Position numbers and translations under genes: made by a program
The notes under the pieces: model-generated
The model's database searches: none
What the model was told of the DNA's origin: nothing
The model's input: the letters and a program-made list of their open reading frames with translations, nothing else
Part shown: positions 1 to 10,400 of the stretch, piece after piece
Layout: every line of letters starts with the position of its first letter
Position numbering within the stretch: the first letter of the stretch is position 1
Assembly (NCBI GenBank): GCA_010093485.1
Contig: MU001506.1
Location: 1,054,001-1,118,000 of the forward strand
Origin: Karstenula rhodostoma CBS 690.94
Lineage: Eukaryota; Ascomycota; Dothideomycetes; Pleosporales; Didymosphaeriaceae
Length of the DNA: 64,000 bases
Direction of reading: 5' to 3'

Positions 1-33
1 CTCACCACCACGCTCGATCGCGCACCACTGACC

Positions 34-660
34 ATGGCACCCAACGCAGACTACGAAGCTCAGCAGAACCTGATCCAGCCCGACACCCCGCCGCAACCCA
101 CCCAGACACCAACACAAGAACCGCACATCATGTCGCGACTCAGCATCCCCATTGACGCTCTGACGTCCCGGCTGAACCTCGCCGGTCGCTTCGACGGTCT
201 GCAGTCCCAGTCGCTCTCCGGCCGATTCGCGAATCTGCGCCCCATCACCGAGTTCTTCGACGTGAAGCGCATCTCCAAGCCAGCCAACTTCGGCGAGGTG
301 CAGAGCCGGGTCAACTACAACCTGAGCTACTTCTCGAGCAACTATGCAGGCGTCTTCGCCATGCTCATCATCTACAGCCTGATCACCAACCTGACCCTGC
401 TCTTCGTCATCCTTCTGCTTGTTGGCGGTATGTACGGAATCGGCAAGCTCCAGGGCAACGACCTACAAATTGGCAGCTGGCGCGCGACCACTTCCCAGCT
501 CTACACAACCCTTCTGGTTGTCTGCATTCCGCTCGGCTTCTGGGCTTCCCCATTCAGCACCGTTCTCTGGCTCATTGGAGCCTCCGGTGTCACCATTCTG
601 GGCCATGCTGCATTCATGGACAAGCCAATCGAGTCAGCTTTTTCCGAGGAGGCGGTCTAG
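34..660 (+). CDS. PRA1/Yip3-family prenylated Rab acceptor
   Basis: A 208-residue membrane protein of the PRA1 (prenylated Rab acceptor) family, which acts at ER/Golgi membranes and helps prenylated Rab GTPases reach them. The N-terminal ~75 residues are polar and Pro/Gln-rich; the PRA1 domain starts near residue 80 with a conserved-looking N-Y-N-L-S-Y-F-S-S-N-Y stretch. Two hydrophobic hairpins follow (about 105-130 and 155-190), the usual PRA1 topology. The ATG at 34 is the first in frame, but the window begins only 33 bases upstream, so an upstream exon cannot be excluded. Family assignment rests on the domain pattern and size; the specific Rab partner is unknown. Confidence 0.85.
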   Translation: MAPNADYEAQQNLIQPDTPPQPTQTPTQEPHIMSRLSIPIDALTSRLNLAGRFDGLQSQSLSGRFANLRPITEFFDVKRISKPANFGEVQSRVNYNLSYFSSNYAGVFAMLIIYSLITNLTLLFVILLLVGGMYGIGKLQGNDLQIGSWRATTSQLYTTLLVVCIPLGFWASPFSTVLWLIGASGVTILGHAAFMDKPIESAFSEEAV

Positions 661-833
661 GTGGTCGGCCGCGAGCTCCTTATAATACGCCCCTCTGGGG
701 AAGACCGCCAGGGGGACGAGGAGCAACAGGAGTTGTGGGGAAGTATTTGGAGGCAGATGAGGATGTGTATAGATTTCAAGAAGTTGACAGTGGCAACGAA
801 AACAATGGCGCATTATTAGATCACGGTTACAAC

Positions 834-2207
834 ATGGCTTCAAGTGTTTCGAATGGCAAGCAACCGTTGAATCCGGACGAACTTTATTTCAATGATATGG
901 ACATAGGAGCATGGGAGCGGCGCGCGGCGGAACAAGACGGATTAGCCTATGGCGATGACTACGACTATGGCTACGGCTATGTGGAAGACGAGGGGTACTA
1001 CGAAGACGCAGGCAACATGATATCTCCCGCTGAATACGAAGAGCTCTTGTTCCAGCGCACGTTGGACAAGATTCGTTTGGCCAGGGCAACTGGTGAGGCG
1101 GATGTGTCGCTTACACCTAAAGAACTCGAAGTTTATCAGAATCGAATGTGGCGGCCAAGGGCGCCTGCAGCGCGTCCGCAAGTTAGACCCATGCCGCACA
1201 GCGCACCTGTGGTTCATTCGGCCACCACTTCCAGTTCCAGCGGCGCACCAGAATCAAGCAGCCCACGATCGAAAAAGAACCAGCGCCGCTCATCGCTCTT
1301 CGGAGGCAAAGACAAGTCGAAAAAGGAGAAGTCTGGCAACCGAGCCCGAGCAACGTCCAATGCTACCGAGTCAACCGTTCAGCAGGCACCACCGGGTTTT
1401 CTTCTGCCAGGGCCGAACGGACAACCAATGTTCGCACCCATTAACGCCTATCAAGGCTACAATGGTCGCGACCCTCGCCAGCCAGGATCGCCCTTGCGTC
1501 CAGGCTCTCGCCCTGTTTCGAAAGGCAACGAAAGATATGCCCCAGGCAAAGCGAAAAATAGCGGTAGTCCGAAAGACGCAATACAAGCACAGACTCCTCC
1601 ACAATCTCCCCTACGACTCTCAACTACTTCCAGAGATATCCCAGGCGCTTTTCCGAGTTCTCCTGTAAGCTATCGTATGCCGACTCCTCCTTTGACTGCA
1701 CGGCCCGGGTCTTCGTCTTCTCGCCTATCTGTCCAGGAACACGCAGACCGTCAGGCTTCGTCAGGTGGCCGCAGCCGTTCCTCGACTGTACAACAGCCTC
1801 CCAACCTAGTTCCCTTTCCTGTAACCGAATACAAACACCACAATACTGAACCATTTCAATACCAAGCCGCAGGCCACCTCGCTCAACCATCAGTTCAACC
1901 CCAATATGCGCGAAGAGTCGCTTCTGCCGAAACGCCTTACACAACAATGCCGCGCCGTGTACCGGTTCCTGGTCAGCAAACGACAGGCAGGCAAGACATC
2001 CCAAGCAGCTACTCGGACCCTGCAATTCCACATGTAGGGGTAATGATTGATGTGAGCGAAGACGGGGCCCACACTGTCTCGCCTACCGATGACAGTGGCT
2101 CAAGCGTTCAAACAGGCAAGAGTACTGGCAAGCAAGGTTCGGGTAGTGGGGGCGGCAAGGAAGGCGAAAGGCGCCGGCGAAGTGGACGAAGTCGTCGCAA
2201 GAACTAG
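834..2207 (+). CDS. Disordered fungal protein, unknown function
   Basis: A 457-residue protein I do not recognise. The first ~110 residues are acidic and Tyr/Gly/Asp-rich and include a possible short folded helix with a P-A-E-Y-E-E-L-L-F core. The rest is Ser/Pro/Gln-rich and apparently disordered, ending in a basic Gly/Arg/Lys tail. The frame is open upstream to a GTG at 735, but the first in-frame ATG is 834, which leaves a normal 174-base gap from the PRA1 gene on the same strand. No transmembrane segment or signal peptide is visible. It could be a scaffold or RNA-associated protein, but nothing in the sequence decides this. Confidence 0.75.
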   Translation: MASSVSNGKQPLNPDELYFNDMDIGAWERRAAEQDGLAYGDDYDYGYGYVEDEGYYEDAGNMISPAEYEELLFQRTLDKIRLARATGEADVSLTPKELEVYQNRMWRPRAPAARPQVRPMPHSAPVVHSATTSSSSGAPESSSPRSKKNQRRSSLFGGKDKSKKEKSGNRARATSNATESTVQQAPPGFLLPGPNGQPMFAPINAYQGYNGRDPRQPGSPLRPGSRPVSKGNERYAPGKAKNSGSPKDAIQAQTPPQSPLRLSTTSRDIPGAFPSSPVSYRMPTPPLTARPGSSSSRLSVQEHADRQASSGGRSRSSTVQQPPNLVPFPVTEYKHHNTEPFQYQAAGHLAQPSVQPQYARRVASAETPYTTMPRRVPVPGQQTTGRQDIPSSYSDPAIPHVGVMIDVSEDGAHTVSPTDDSGSSVQTGKSTGKQGSGSGGGKEGERRRRSGRSRRKN

Positions 2208-2859
2208 TTTGCCAGAATCCCGCTTCTTTTCTCTATTTCCATCACTGGGAGGTTCTGTCCAATTCGATACCGGTTGGCTTACTACATAATTCTTTTGGGG
2301 GTTCTTTCCTGTAGCGGGTCTCTGCTGGCATAGCACGGGATACAGTGGCGCGTTGGACGTTTTTTTTTTTTTTTTTCCCTAGAGCGGATGCACCCATGGT
2401 GCTCGAGATATGGATATCCCTTTGAAATTTAAGTGTTGCTTGCTCTTCCCTTGAAATGTAGGGCAAATGTACGTGCAAATATGTCGTTTGTTTGGCTAGG
2501 AGCGAGATCAGCACTGCAACTATTTCATACGGAGTCCAGTCGGCAATAAGTAGTATTGTGTTTTCGAATAAAGCGTCGAACAAGGTCAAACACCTGGCCC
2601 GGAGTTTTGCGGGGGTTAGTTCCGCCATCACATGCGAATACGAGCCACATCCAGCAACTTCTGCTATTTGAGGCTTTGAGGCAGAAGCGGTCACTGACGT
2701 CACCGCAAACGCGCAAACGTCTCTGGCCGCTGGTTTGCGCCCCAGCTGCAACATGATATAGCGACCTCACTCTTGACCTTACCTACACCCTGAATCTACA
2801 GATCTTCATTCTTACAAAGATCCACTCCAACCAAAGACGATCTTTGCACTGCTCACAAT
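2208..2859. promoter_or_regulatory. Intergenic/promoter with CRE palindrome
   Basis: There is no gene here. It holds the 3' flank of the upstream gene, a run of 17 T at 2360-2376, and a perfect cAMP-response-element-type palindrome TGACGTCA at 2695-2702, 158 bases before the DnaJ start codon. Such sites bind bZIP factors of the ATF/CREB type; a role in stress control of the co-chaperone is inference. Confidence 0.4.
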
Positions 2860-3737
2860 ATGTCTGGTAAGCCTATCTCAACCACTACTTACTGTACCAG
2901 GCTAACATCTCAAAGCTCGTGGAGTAGACTACTGTAAGCCCGTACCTTGTATAGCTTCTGTTCAAAAGCTAATAGACCGTCCCAGACAAGGTCCTGGAAG
3001 TCAGCGACAAAGCATCGCAGCAACAGATCCGCGATGCCTACAAGAAGTAAGTTGTCCCACCCGCCACCTGGCACACTCTCTGACACCATCGCAGGCAAGC
3101 CCTCAAACACCACCCCGACCGTGTCGCCTCCGACAGTCCTGAACGCTCCGCCCGCACAAAGCGCTTCCAGCAGATAAACGACGCCTACTACACGCTCTCG
3201 GACCCCGCGCGGCGCCGCGACTACGACTCCACCCGCAGCTACCAGTCCTTCGCCGGCGGCGCACCCGACCCCGCGACCCCTGATTTCGAAGAAGAGATCC
3301 CCCGGCAGAGCAATGCCGGCGGTGGTGGTGCCGGCGGTGGTGGTGCCTTCGGCGGCTTCCCCTGGAGCGCTTTCGGCTTCGGCAGCGCGCCCGGCGGCGA
3401 CACGGAGGAGTCTCACAACCGCTTCAGCAACGACCAGTTCGGCGGGGTGTTTGAGGAGATGCTGCGCGAGGAGGGCATGGCCGAGGGCGCGGACGCGCAT
3501 CCTACGGGCAAGTTCTGGAGCATGATCGGGGGCGCGAGCGGCGCCGCCATGGGATTCATTGTTGCCAACTTCCCTGGTGCGGTTGCCGGAGCGGTGGCGG
3601 GAAATAGGCTGGGTGCTGTCAGGGATGCCCGTGGGAAGAGCGTGTACAGTGTGTTCAAGGAGTTGCCGCAGGCGGATAAGGCGAGAATGCTGAGTGATCT
3701 TGCGGCGAAGGTGTTTGCGCATGCGGTGGGGTCGTAA
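2860..3737 (+). CDS. DnaJ (Hsp40) protein with glycine-rich tail
   Basis: A J-domain co-chaperone of 242 residues that should stimulate an Hsp70 ATPase. Four exons are needed: 2860-2866, 2916-2933, 2986-3046 and 3095-3737; all junctions have GT..AG and keep frame. The joined N-terminus reads as a typical J domain starting M-S-A-R-G-V-D-Y-Y-K-V-L-E-V, with the catalytic H-P-D motif just after the third intron. A Gly/Phe-rich segment follows (about 110-145). The C-terminus has a glycine-zipper-like hydrophobic stretch (G-A-S-G-A-A-M-G-F-I-V-A-N) then A-G-A-V-A-G-N-R-L-G-A. That tail suggests membrane association, but this is inference. The first two exons are only 7 and 18 bases. It converges on the COQ10 gene. 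Confidence 0.88.
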
Positions 3738-4122
3738 GGGCGAGACTGTAGCTTCAAGGTGGGAGGGTACGGAAAGCAGGATAGGGTTATACGAGGCGTT
3801 GCATAGGCGCAGAGTAGCGGAGTGTGGACGGAGGAAGAGAAGGAAATGGGTGGGAAATATCCTATTGTATGATGAGATTTTGTCATGATATCCTCTGATC
3901 TTCTATGGAAACTGGCTGGGCTGTTATGAGTTATGTAGCAATCGATAGAATACATGCGATTTCAAAGTACCAGAGTTCCGTATTGCGCTGTGAGGGTATC
4001 TACGTCTTTGAACAGATGGATTTGCAATGCATCGAACGCTATGCTATGATCACCGCAGATAAAACGCCCACAGATGCAATGCAGTCCTGCACATTCCTAC
4101 ACGATCCACGCTCTTCCTTTGA
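3738..4122. other. Convergent 3' intergenic region
   Basis: This is the space between the 3' ends of the DnaJ and COQ10 genes. I see no further coding frame, repeat or RNA gene. Confidence 0.6.
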
Positions 4123-4857
4123 TCACCTCTTCAGCGTGCTACCTTCCAGCTTTCCCAGCTCGGCTTTCGCCACCTCTGGGTTCCCATCAAGCAGCGTCTG
4201 CACCCTCTTCTCAAACGCCTTGACCATGGTATCCGCTACTTTGGGCGCCACACCAGCGCTCAGAGCCGTATACATCGGGTTCGAAAACGCGAACTCTAGC
4301 GCCAAAGAAACCTCCGTCTCATTCTCTCCAAGCGCTTCAATCGTCCAGCGACTTCTCAAGTGCGTCATCAACCCGTTCCCAGCGCCCCTCGCGCCCTTGT
4401 CGCCATCTCGCGCCCCTTCCAGATGATGCGCAATATCTTTCGCATTCAGATCCGTCTCTGTGTCTCCGCCAATGCTTTCTACTATCCTGCCCGGGACGCA
4501 GAATACGCGCGAGGTGAACGACTCGGTCAGGTTGCCCCAGCCCACGACCAGGCTCGCTTCCGAGGGCCATTTCCGAGCGTAGGTAGAGTCGGGCGAGGAC
4601 CAGCGCGTTACCGCGGAGGATTGGCAGTATGGGAGGAAGGAGGAGTAGCTCTGGACATCTGAGACGATGGAGTAGATGGGCGCGGCTGGATATGGTAGGA
4701 TCCGCTTCGCGGTGAGTGTTTGCGGTGGCGCGGAGCCCGCCAGGGGGTTGAGCGAGGATTGGAAAGGGTTTGGGAGGAACGTTCGGCGCTGCTGGAGGTT
4801 TGCGATGCGGTGGGTTGGCCCGCGGAAGAGAGGGCGGAGGGTTCGTGGAGCTGCCAT
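4123..4857 (-). CDS. COQ10: Coenzyme Q-binding protein COQ10 (START-like)
   Basis: A 244-residue mitochondrial protein of the COQ10/polyketide-cyclase START-like fold, which binds coenzyme Q and is needed for its efficient use in respiration. The N-terminus is Arg-rich with few acidic residues (targeting-peptide-like, about 1-40). The domain begins near residue 50 with the family's Y-P-A-A-P-I-Y-S-I-V-S-D-V and Y-S-S-F-L-P-Y-C motifs, and the C-terminal helix carries V-A-D-T-M-V-K-A-F-E-K-R. The E-V-S-L-A-L-E-F-A-F-S-N-P segment is also characteristic. Length matches fungal COQ10. There is no intron. It shares a 354-base divergent promoter with the tRNA methyltransferase gene. Confidence 0.9.
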   Translation of the reverse strand: MAAPRTLRPLFRGPTHRIANLQQRRTFLPNPFQSSLNPLAGSAPPQTLTAKRILPYPAAPIYSIVSDVQSYSSFLPYCQSSAVTRWSSPDSTYARKWPSEASLVVGWGNLTESFTSRVFCVPGRIVESIGGDTETDLNAKDIAHHLEGARDGDKGARGAGNGLMTHLRSRWTIEALGENETEVSLALEFAFSNPMYTALSAGVAPKVADTMVKAFEKRVQTLLDGNPEVAKAELGKLEGSTLKR

Positions 4858-5211
4858 TGTGGAGAGATGCGGCGGCGCAGGGAGAGCAGAGGTAGGCTGA
4901 ACAGAAAGAAAGAGCTAGTATTATCTCCAAGACATGTTTTACCAAGAGTATGAAGTGAAGGAACAAGGAAGCTGTTGCATATGAGTATCATCGTGACGGG
5001 AGTCGCGAAACTGCACGACCCGGATTGGCTGACGTCGCCCTGCCAGGAACAAGCTCGGGTGCTAACTGGATCGAGGCTCGGCTCTTGTCTCTTTCTTATC
5101 GATATCGAAATTTCCCACTTCGCTGCCCCTCCTCTGCATACGGTCAGAAGCGGTCACTTTGCGCCAGAAGTACACACTCATTACTCCTCATCTGGAACAT
5201 TGCCCACCAAC
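4858..5211. promoter_or_regulatory. Divergent promoter, COQ10 / TRM140-like
   Basis: This 354-base space separates the start codons of two divergent genes and must hold both promoters. The open frame on the plus strand runs through it (from a TTG at 4975, with an ATG at 4981), so a longer N-terminus for the methyltransferase is formally possible. I see no clear TATA box. Confidence 0.5.
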
Positions 5212-6633
5212 ATGGAGTCCACTACGAGCGAGAACGCCGATGAGCGCTCCTACACCGACAACTCCAAGTCTACCAAACAACAGCCCAAACAGCAACTCTC
5301 AAAAGCAATGGAGCACATGCGCTTCGCCGTAACCGTCGACCCCATCCCACGCTCTTCGTCTACCTCCACGCCCACATCGCCGCCTCTTCCAGACACAGCC
5401 ACACCGCAAACCCCAGCCGAACCCGAGAGCGACGCGTACGGCGTCCCCGCCTCCATCGCCCCCATCCGCAAACCCGCGCACCGCTCGCACTCCCCCTCCA
5501 ATAACCAAAAGCGCACCGACCCCTTCGCTTTCGGCTCGCGCTTCCTCGAAGAAGGCGACAACATCTTCGAGTTCAACGCCTGGGACCATGTCGACGTCGA
5601 CCCCGCCTACCAGACCTTCTCCTCCGAGCAGTACGAACGGCAGCGCGCAGAACCCGTGTCGGACTTCGACAAGAAGCGCTTCAACGACAACCCTGAGAAG
5701 TGGTGGAATATCTTCTACAAGAACAACAAAACAAACTTCTTCAAGAATAGGAAGTGGCTAGCGCAGGAGTTCCCGGTGCTGGGTGAGGTGACCAAGGAGG
5801 ACAGTGCGCCGGCGGTGGTGCTGGAGGTGGGCGCTGGGGCGGGGAATAGCGCGTTTCCGATATTGCAGAACAGGAAGAATAAAGGGCTGAAGATTCATGC
5901 GTGCGATTTCTCGAAGAAGGCGGTCGAGTTGATACGGGAGCACGAACTGTACGACCCGGAGTTCATACAGGCGGATGTGTGGGATGTAGCTGCGTCGCCG
6001 GAATCAGAAAACGGAGGCTTGCCGCCTGGGATAAAAGAAGGCAGCGTGGATGTCGTGCTCATGATCTTCATCTTCTCGGCGTTAAATCCAAAACAATGGG
6101 ACCAGGCCGTGAAGAACGTGTGGAGGGTGCTCAAGCCTGGCGGACAGGTGCTGTTTAGGGATTACGGAAGAGGTGATCTGGCGCAGGTGCGGTTCAAGAA
6201 GGGGAGGTACATGGAAGAGAACTTTTATGTACGAGGCGATGGCACGCGCGTGTACTTCTTCGAGAAAGAAGAGCTGGAGGAGATATGGGGTGGCAAACAG
6301 CGCTCGTCTCACTCGGAGACGGACACACCGAGCGGCGAGCAAACGAACGGACAGGCAGACGAGCCACCAGCGCAACAGCTATTAAGCCTGCAGCTTGATA
6401 AAGAAGCTGAAGATTCGAGAGAAGTCTTGAGTACGGAATCCCAAAGACCTGCCTTCGAGATTGTCCATTTCGGAATCGACAGACGCATGCTTGTGAACCG
6501 GCAGCGGAGACTAAAAATGTATCGCTGCTGGATGCAGGCTGTGTTCCGGAAACCGGGACATCAGAGCGAGGTGCCGACAAGTACGTTAAGGCAGGATAAG
6601 GAGAAAGAGGATGGCGAGGGCGAAGAGGCATAG
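5212..6633 (+). CDS. TRM140: tRNA m3C methyltransferase, METTL2/TRM140-like
   Basis: A 473-residue SAM-dependent methyltransferase of the METTL2/ABP140/TRM140 group, which makes 3-methylcytidine at position 32 of tRNA-Thr and tRNA-Ser. The N-terminal ~105 residues are Ser/Thr/Pro-rich. The catalytic part starts at F-G-S-R-F-L-E-E-G-D-N-I-F, followed by the family's N-A-W-D-H-V and W-W-N-I-F-Y-K-N-N-K-T-N-F-F-K-N-R motifs. SAM motif I is V-L-E-V-G-A-G-A-G-N-S, and motif IV lies around V-D-V-V-L-M-I-F-I-F-S-A-L. A low-complexity Glu/Gln insert sits near residue 370. The ATG at 5212 was chosen because conserved sequence begins only later and the upstream reading lacks family features. The actin-binding N-terminus of yeast ABP140 is absent, as is usual outside Saccharomyces. 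Confidence 0.88.
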   Translation: MESTTSENADERSYTDNSKSTKQQPKQQLSKAMEHMRFAVTVDPIPRSSSTSTPTSPPLPDTATPQTPAEPESDAYGVPASIAPIRKPAHRSHSPSNNQKRTDPFAFGSRFLEEGDNIFEFNAWDHVDVDPAYQTFSSEQYERQRAEPVSDFDKKRFNDNPEKWWNIFYKNNKTNFFKNRKWLAQEFPVLGEVTKEDSAPAVVLEVGAGAGNSAFPILQNRKNKGLKIHACDFSKKAVELIREHELYDPEFIQADVWDVAASPESENGGLPPGIKEGSVDVVLMIFIFSALNPKQWDQAVKNVWRVLKPGGQVLFRDYGRGDLAQVRFKKGRYMEENFYVRGDGTRVYFFEKEELEEIWGGKQRSSHSETDTPSGEQTNGQADEPPAQQLLSLQLDKEAEDSREVLSTESQRPAFEIVHFGIDRRMLVNRQRRLKMYRCWMQAVFRKPGHQSEVPTSTLRQDKEKEDGEGEEA

Positions 6634-7459
6634 TAATAGAAACAGTTCGTGAGCACCTCAAAAGAGTAGGCGTCATAGCCAGGGCTTCTTCCCTTTGAGG
6701 GTTGACGTCGGCTCACCTTTCGCCCAAGTTCGGGCCGAGTGCGTTTGCATCTATACCCGTCTTTGATAGTCCCGACTACGCGCCAAGTCATCATTTCCTT
6801 CTTGATTCGTGAGTCCTTTTATTGGTCTAATCGCGTTGTCTCTGCACGTTTCCGCCCGCACTGACCAACCGAAGCACGTTGCCGTCCGGTTTGTCCAACG
6901 TCCGATCCTAGATTACCTGGTATACATCTACAACAATCCCAAGGTTCCCATATACTGTATGTTCTTCGGGAATACTCTTAGTAGGTATGAAGTTAACTTT
7001 AGTGCCCTTGCGGGAGATCTCAGTCGATACAAACATAGTTGAGAACTCGACATCGCGACGGGGAACCGTTCCAGCAATACCGGGCTGCCTCGGGAAAATG
7101 CATACTTCCGTAACCCCAAACCATCGTTCACTTCGAGCTCTCGTTTTCGGTTGCTTGGGCAACCTCCAGGCAGCGGGCCTTAGCTTTTCACTCAGAGCAC
7201 TGACCAGGTGTGAATCGAAGAGAGCTCGCTTTAAGCCGCCATGGCCTCTACTAAATTATATAAATACACTTCCCTTGCGTTCTTATACCGCCGCTTCCTC
7301 GCCCACAACCTTCGCCTGGCCCACCACAATTGGTTCCGACCGCTACACGTCCGGGACTCGCACCGGTTCGACACCTGACGTGTGTAAGCTCCCTCCGCTG
7401 GTCCACGATTGACCTTACTTCAACGGAAGCTCCGCGCTCAACTCAACGGCGACACAAGA
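6634..7459. promoter_or_regulatory. Leader/promoter with uORF before DUF6604 gene
   Basis: No independent gene was found in these 826 bases. Near the downstream gene there is a TATA-like TATATAAATA at 7257-7266 and, slightly upstream, an ATG at 7241 in an ideal context (GCCGCCATGG). That ATG opens a 45-codon reading frame ending in TGA at 7376-7378, 81 bases before the next gene's start. It may be an upstream ORF if transcription starts before it; if the TATA-like box is used, it lies outside the mRNA. Confidence 0.4.
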
Positions 7460-10400
7460 ATGGATTACTACGGCATGAACGAGTTGCCCCATTCGTACAA
7501 GCGATACAAGGGCTTGACGAGTTGCTTCCAGAAATGGCTCATCAATGTCGCGAAAGAGCGCGGCCTCGAGATCGCCAGTCAAGTAGAGGCTAACGCCGAG
7601 AAACGCAAAAAGACTGGAGGGTCGAAATCGCATCGCATCGCTATGAAAGACCTTTTGCCTATGGCTGAGGCCGTTGCAAAGTCTGGACAACCCTCAAAAG
7701 ATGTTTCGGGTCTCGTAGATCTGAACGACGCTATCCGCATTCGAAAAGAAGTCACAGAGTGGTATCGTCTGCAGCACAAGTCCGATGAGGAGCATCCCTT
7801 CTTCATATCAGTCTTGGCCGACGTGCGTCAGGTTTTCAAAGATTGGATCTTCGTCACGCCAACGCAACCCGAAGCACGCAAGGACAACAAGGGATCTCCC
7901 GACAACAAGAAACAGAATTCCTTTGAGCGAGTCGCGTTCATATTCGGCTACTTCAACGACGCAGCAGACACGGACGACATTGTCGACGACGCAGATTTAG
8001 ACTCGAGTCTAGAGGCGGAACCAGATCGACCTTCCGACCAGCGACTGATACCCCCCAATGCCCCAGACGCCGAATCTCAAGTAATAAAGGCAGATCTACA
8101 AATCGATCGAGAGTTTGAAGTACTCTGTTTCCTGTATGACCTCTATCTGCTCCGACAACGCGTCAAAGGTGTTTGGAGCGATTGGAGCCAACGCAAGATA
8201 GGAACCATGACTGCCGCCATTGTCTCGGACCTTGCAATGGCCCACATCCAGCAAAGGGTGACGAGCATTGCCAAAGAGTTGAATGACGATGGAAACAACC
8301 AGGAAATGCTCGGCATCGTCGATAAACTCATGGAATTGATACCAGAAGACCAGCGAGATGTCGCACTGTCGGACGAGGAGAATAGATTGCCGGAGTACCC
8401 GCGGGATCTTCTCTGCTACGATGGCATCCGTACAATGGGAGAATACTGGCGTCTTGGAGAGGCCGGCGTTGGTGCGACACGTGAGCTTCCTCGACATGAT
8501 TCTTTTCAGCTGCGGTTCCTTCTGCATTTCAAGGTGATCAGCTCAGGCGGGTTGAAAGCGCCGGCCCTGGACAAGTTTACGGAAGCATTCTGCTCTCCCG
8601 ACGCACGTTCCAAAGTCTGGCTCCCGTTTGGCTTCCAGGTTTTACTCGACATACAACAACTTCTACTTCTGGAAGACAAGACAATGGGAGAGCTTAGAGA
8701 TGATGTTCTCGACCACGGCCTCTATATCGAAGATATCATGAGGCAGCAGATAGACTACGAAGACAAGATGTGTGGCATTGGCGAGCAACCTGGTTATATG
8801 TCGACTGCCGGCTTCAAGTTTTCCAACACATATTTGCCGACCTTGATGCAACTGCTGGACTGGAGACTGCAGCTTCAGCAAGATGACTGCGAGGAAGTAT
8901 CGGAAATGCGCAACCTCCCTTTTGTTGCCGCACATCCAATCTTCTGCGGGTTGACTATGTGGTTCTATCATCGGATCTATCATGGCGGCGCTATCGCGAC
9001 GATTTGTTGGTTTATGGTTGGACTCGCCCATCTTTATAACGCTTGCCGGCAGGTGGGTGGGTTAAAGAGTTCTTGGCCAGACCTTGAGTTCATCATCCAA
9101 TCCCAAGGACTCTCGCGGATCTACGTTGGCGGTCCGCCTACAGATCCTAACACCTTCTATCAGCGTGTGCGACTAGCTATGGGTAACTCTGTCCGTGAAC
9201 ATGCCTCGGACCACTATCGACAAAGGAACGATCGACTCAGATCTGAGAGGAGGCAGAAACGTGGCCTTGCCAATTATCCTCCCCTAGAGGATAAAATCAT
9301 AGCATACTACCAGACAAAATCCCGGGAGAATCGATCGTCCCTGCTACACAACATCTTCGTGTTCCTATACAAGGATCATGAGAACGCTGTTGCTAAAGGC
9401 TCGAGCGTACTACCAAGTAAAGAGACATCGAAGACATCTCAAGTCAAGGAGAAAGTCCAGATCATCTTTAGAACGATTGCTATCAAGCGCGCGTTGCAGA
9501 CGAAGAACAGGAAGACACGCAAGAAGAACAAGTCCAAGGTTCCAGACTTCTCCGAAAACGACGCCATGCACGACAAAGCCTTGGGTCATGCAGCTTCTCA
9601 ATTGGCTGAGCACGAGCTTTATGCTAACTTCGACCACTTCGCTTTCTTTCGTCGAGCCTACACAATCATCAAACGCATTCGAACGGAGGTCTTGTGGGAT
9701 GAGAACAAAGCACTCGTTACGCTGGATGCCGCGCAAGAGCCTCCCAATGACCTTTCGCTTCTCGTCAATCTCCTTGTTAACCTTGCTCCCCCACAGAACA
9801 AAAAGGACCCAGTGTACGCTGCTGAACATGCCCTCGCGATGAAGAAGTTAAAGAAGATTGCGAAGATCATGCACGAGTTCATCCGTGAGCAAGGGGATCT
9901 CGAGATGAAGAATGCCGAAGACCAGATGAGTAGGAGGCGGGAGCATGGTACCGTACCGCGCGAGATGTTTTCCTTGGGATCGATCAAAGAAGCAACTACG
10001 AAAGGGATAGATTCTGAAGATGATCCGATTCTGGAGATTGAGGCCAAGCCTGTCAAGGATGTAGCTGCTTCCGAGGTTCCCGCTGAAAATGACCAGGTTA
10101 GAGCTAAGCTTCCCGATGGCTCCCAACCTTTCCAGTTCGGCAATCACAAGAACTCAACTTTCGATTTCGAATATGCACTGCCCGAGCGCTCTGACATTGA
10201 TATCGCCGCCAAGGCTTGGGAAGAAGATCTCCCTGAAGCCCTCCCGTTCTACGACCTTGGAAGAAAGGGATCCAGTGAGCCTGAAGGTGCAGCGATCAAG
10301 TCTGAAGCAAAACCAGAAACTGAGGATGCATCAATCGAGTTAGAAGCTAGTTCTGGGCTTGAGCATTCAGTCGTGGAGCCGGAAGCAGCACCCACGCCTA

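Noticed and set aside
735..833. Extension of the 834-2207 protein to an upstream GTG
   Set aside because: There is no ATG in this part, and it overlaps the likely promoter just after the PRA1 gene.
2910..3722. 270-codon minus-strand open frame
   Set aside because: It is the mirror image of the GC-rich DnaJ exons, with low-complexity Ala/Gly/Arg composition and no domain.
7361..7380. GGTTCGA box B-like word suggesting a second tRNA
   Set aside because: No acceptor or anticodon stem can be formed around it.
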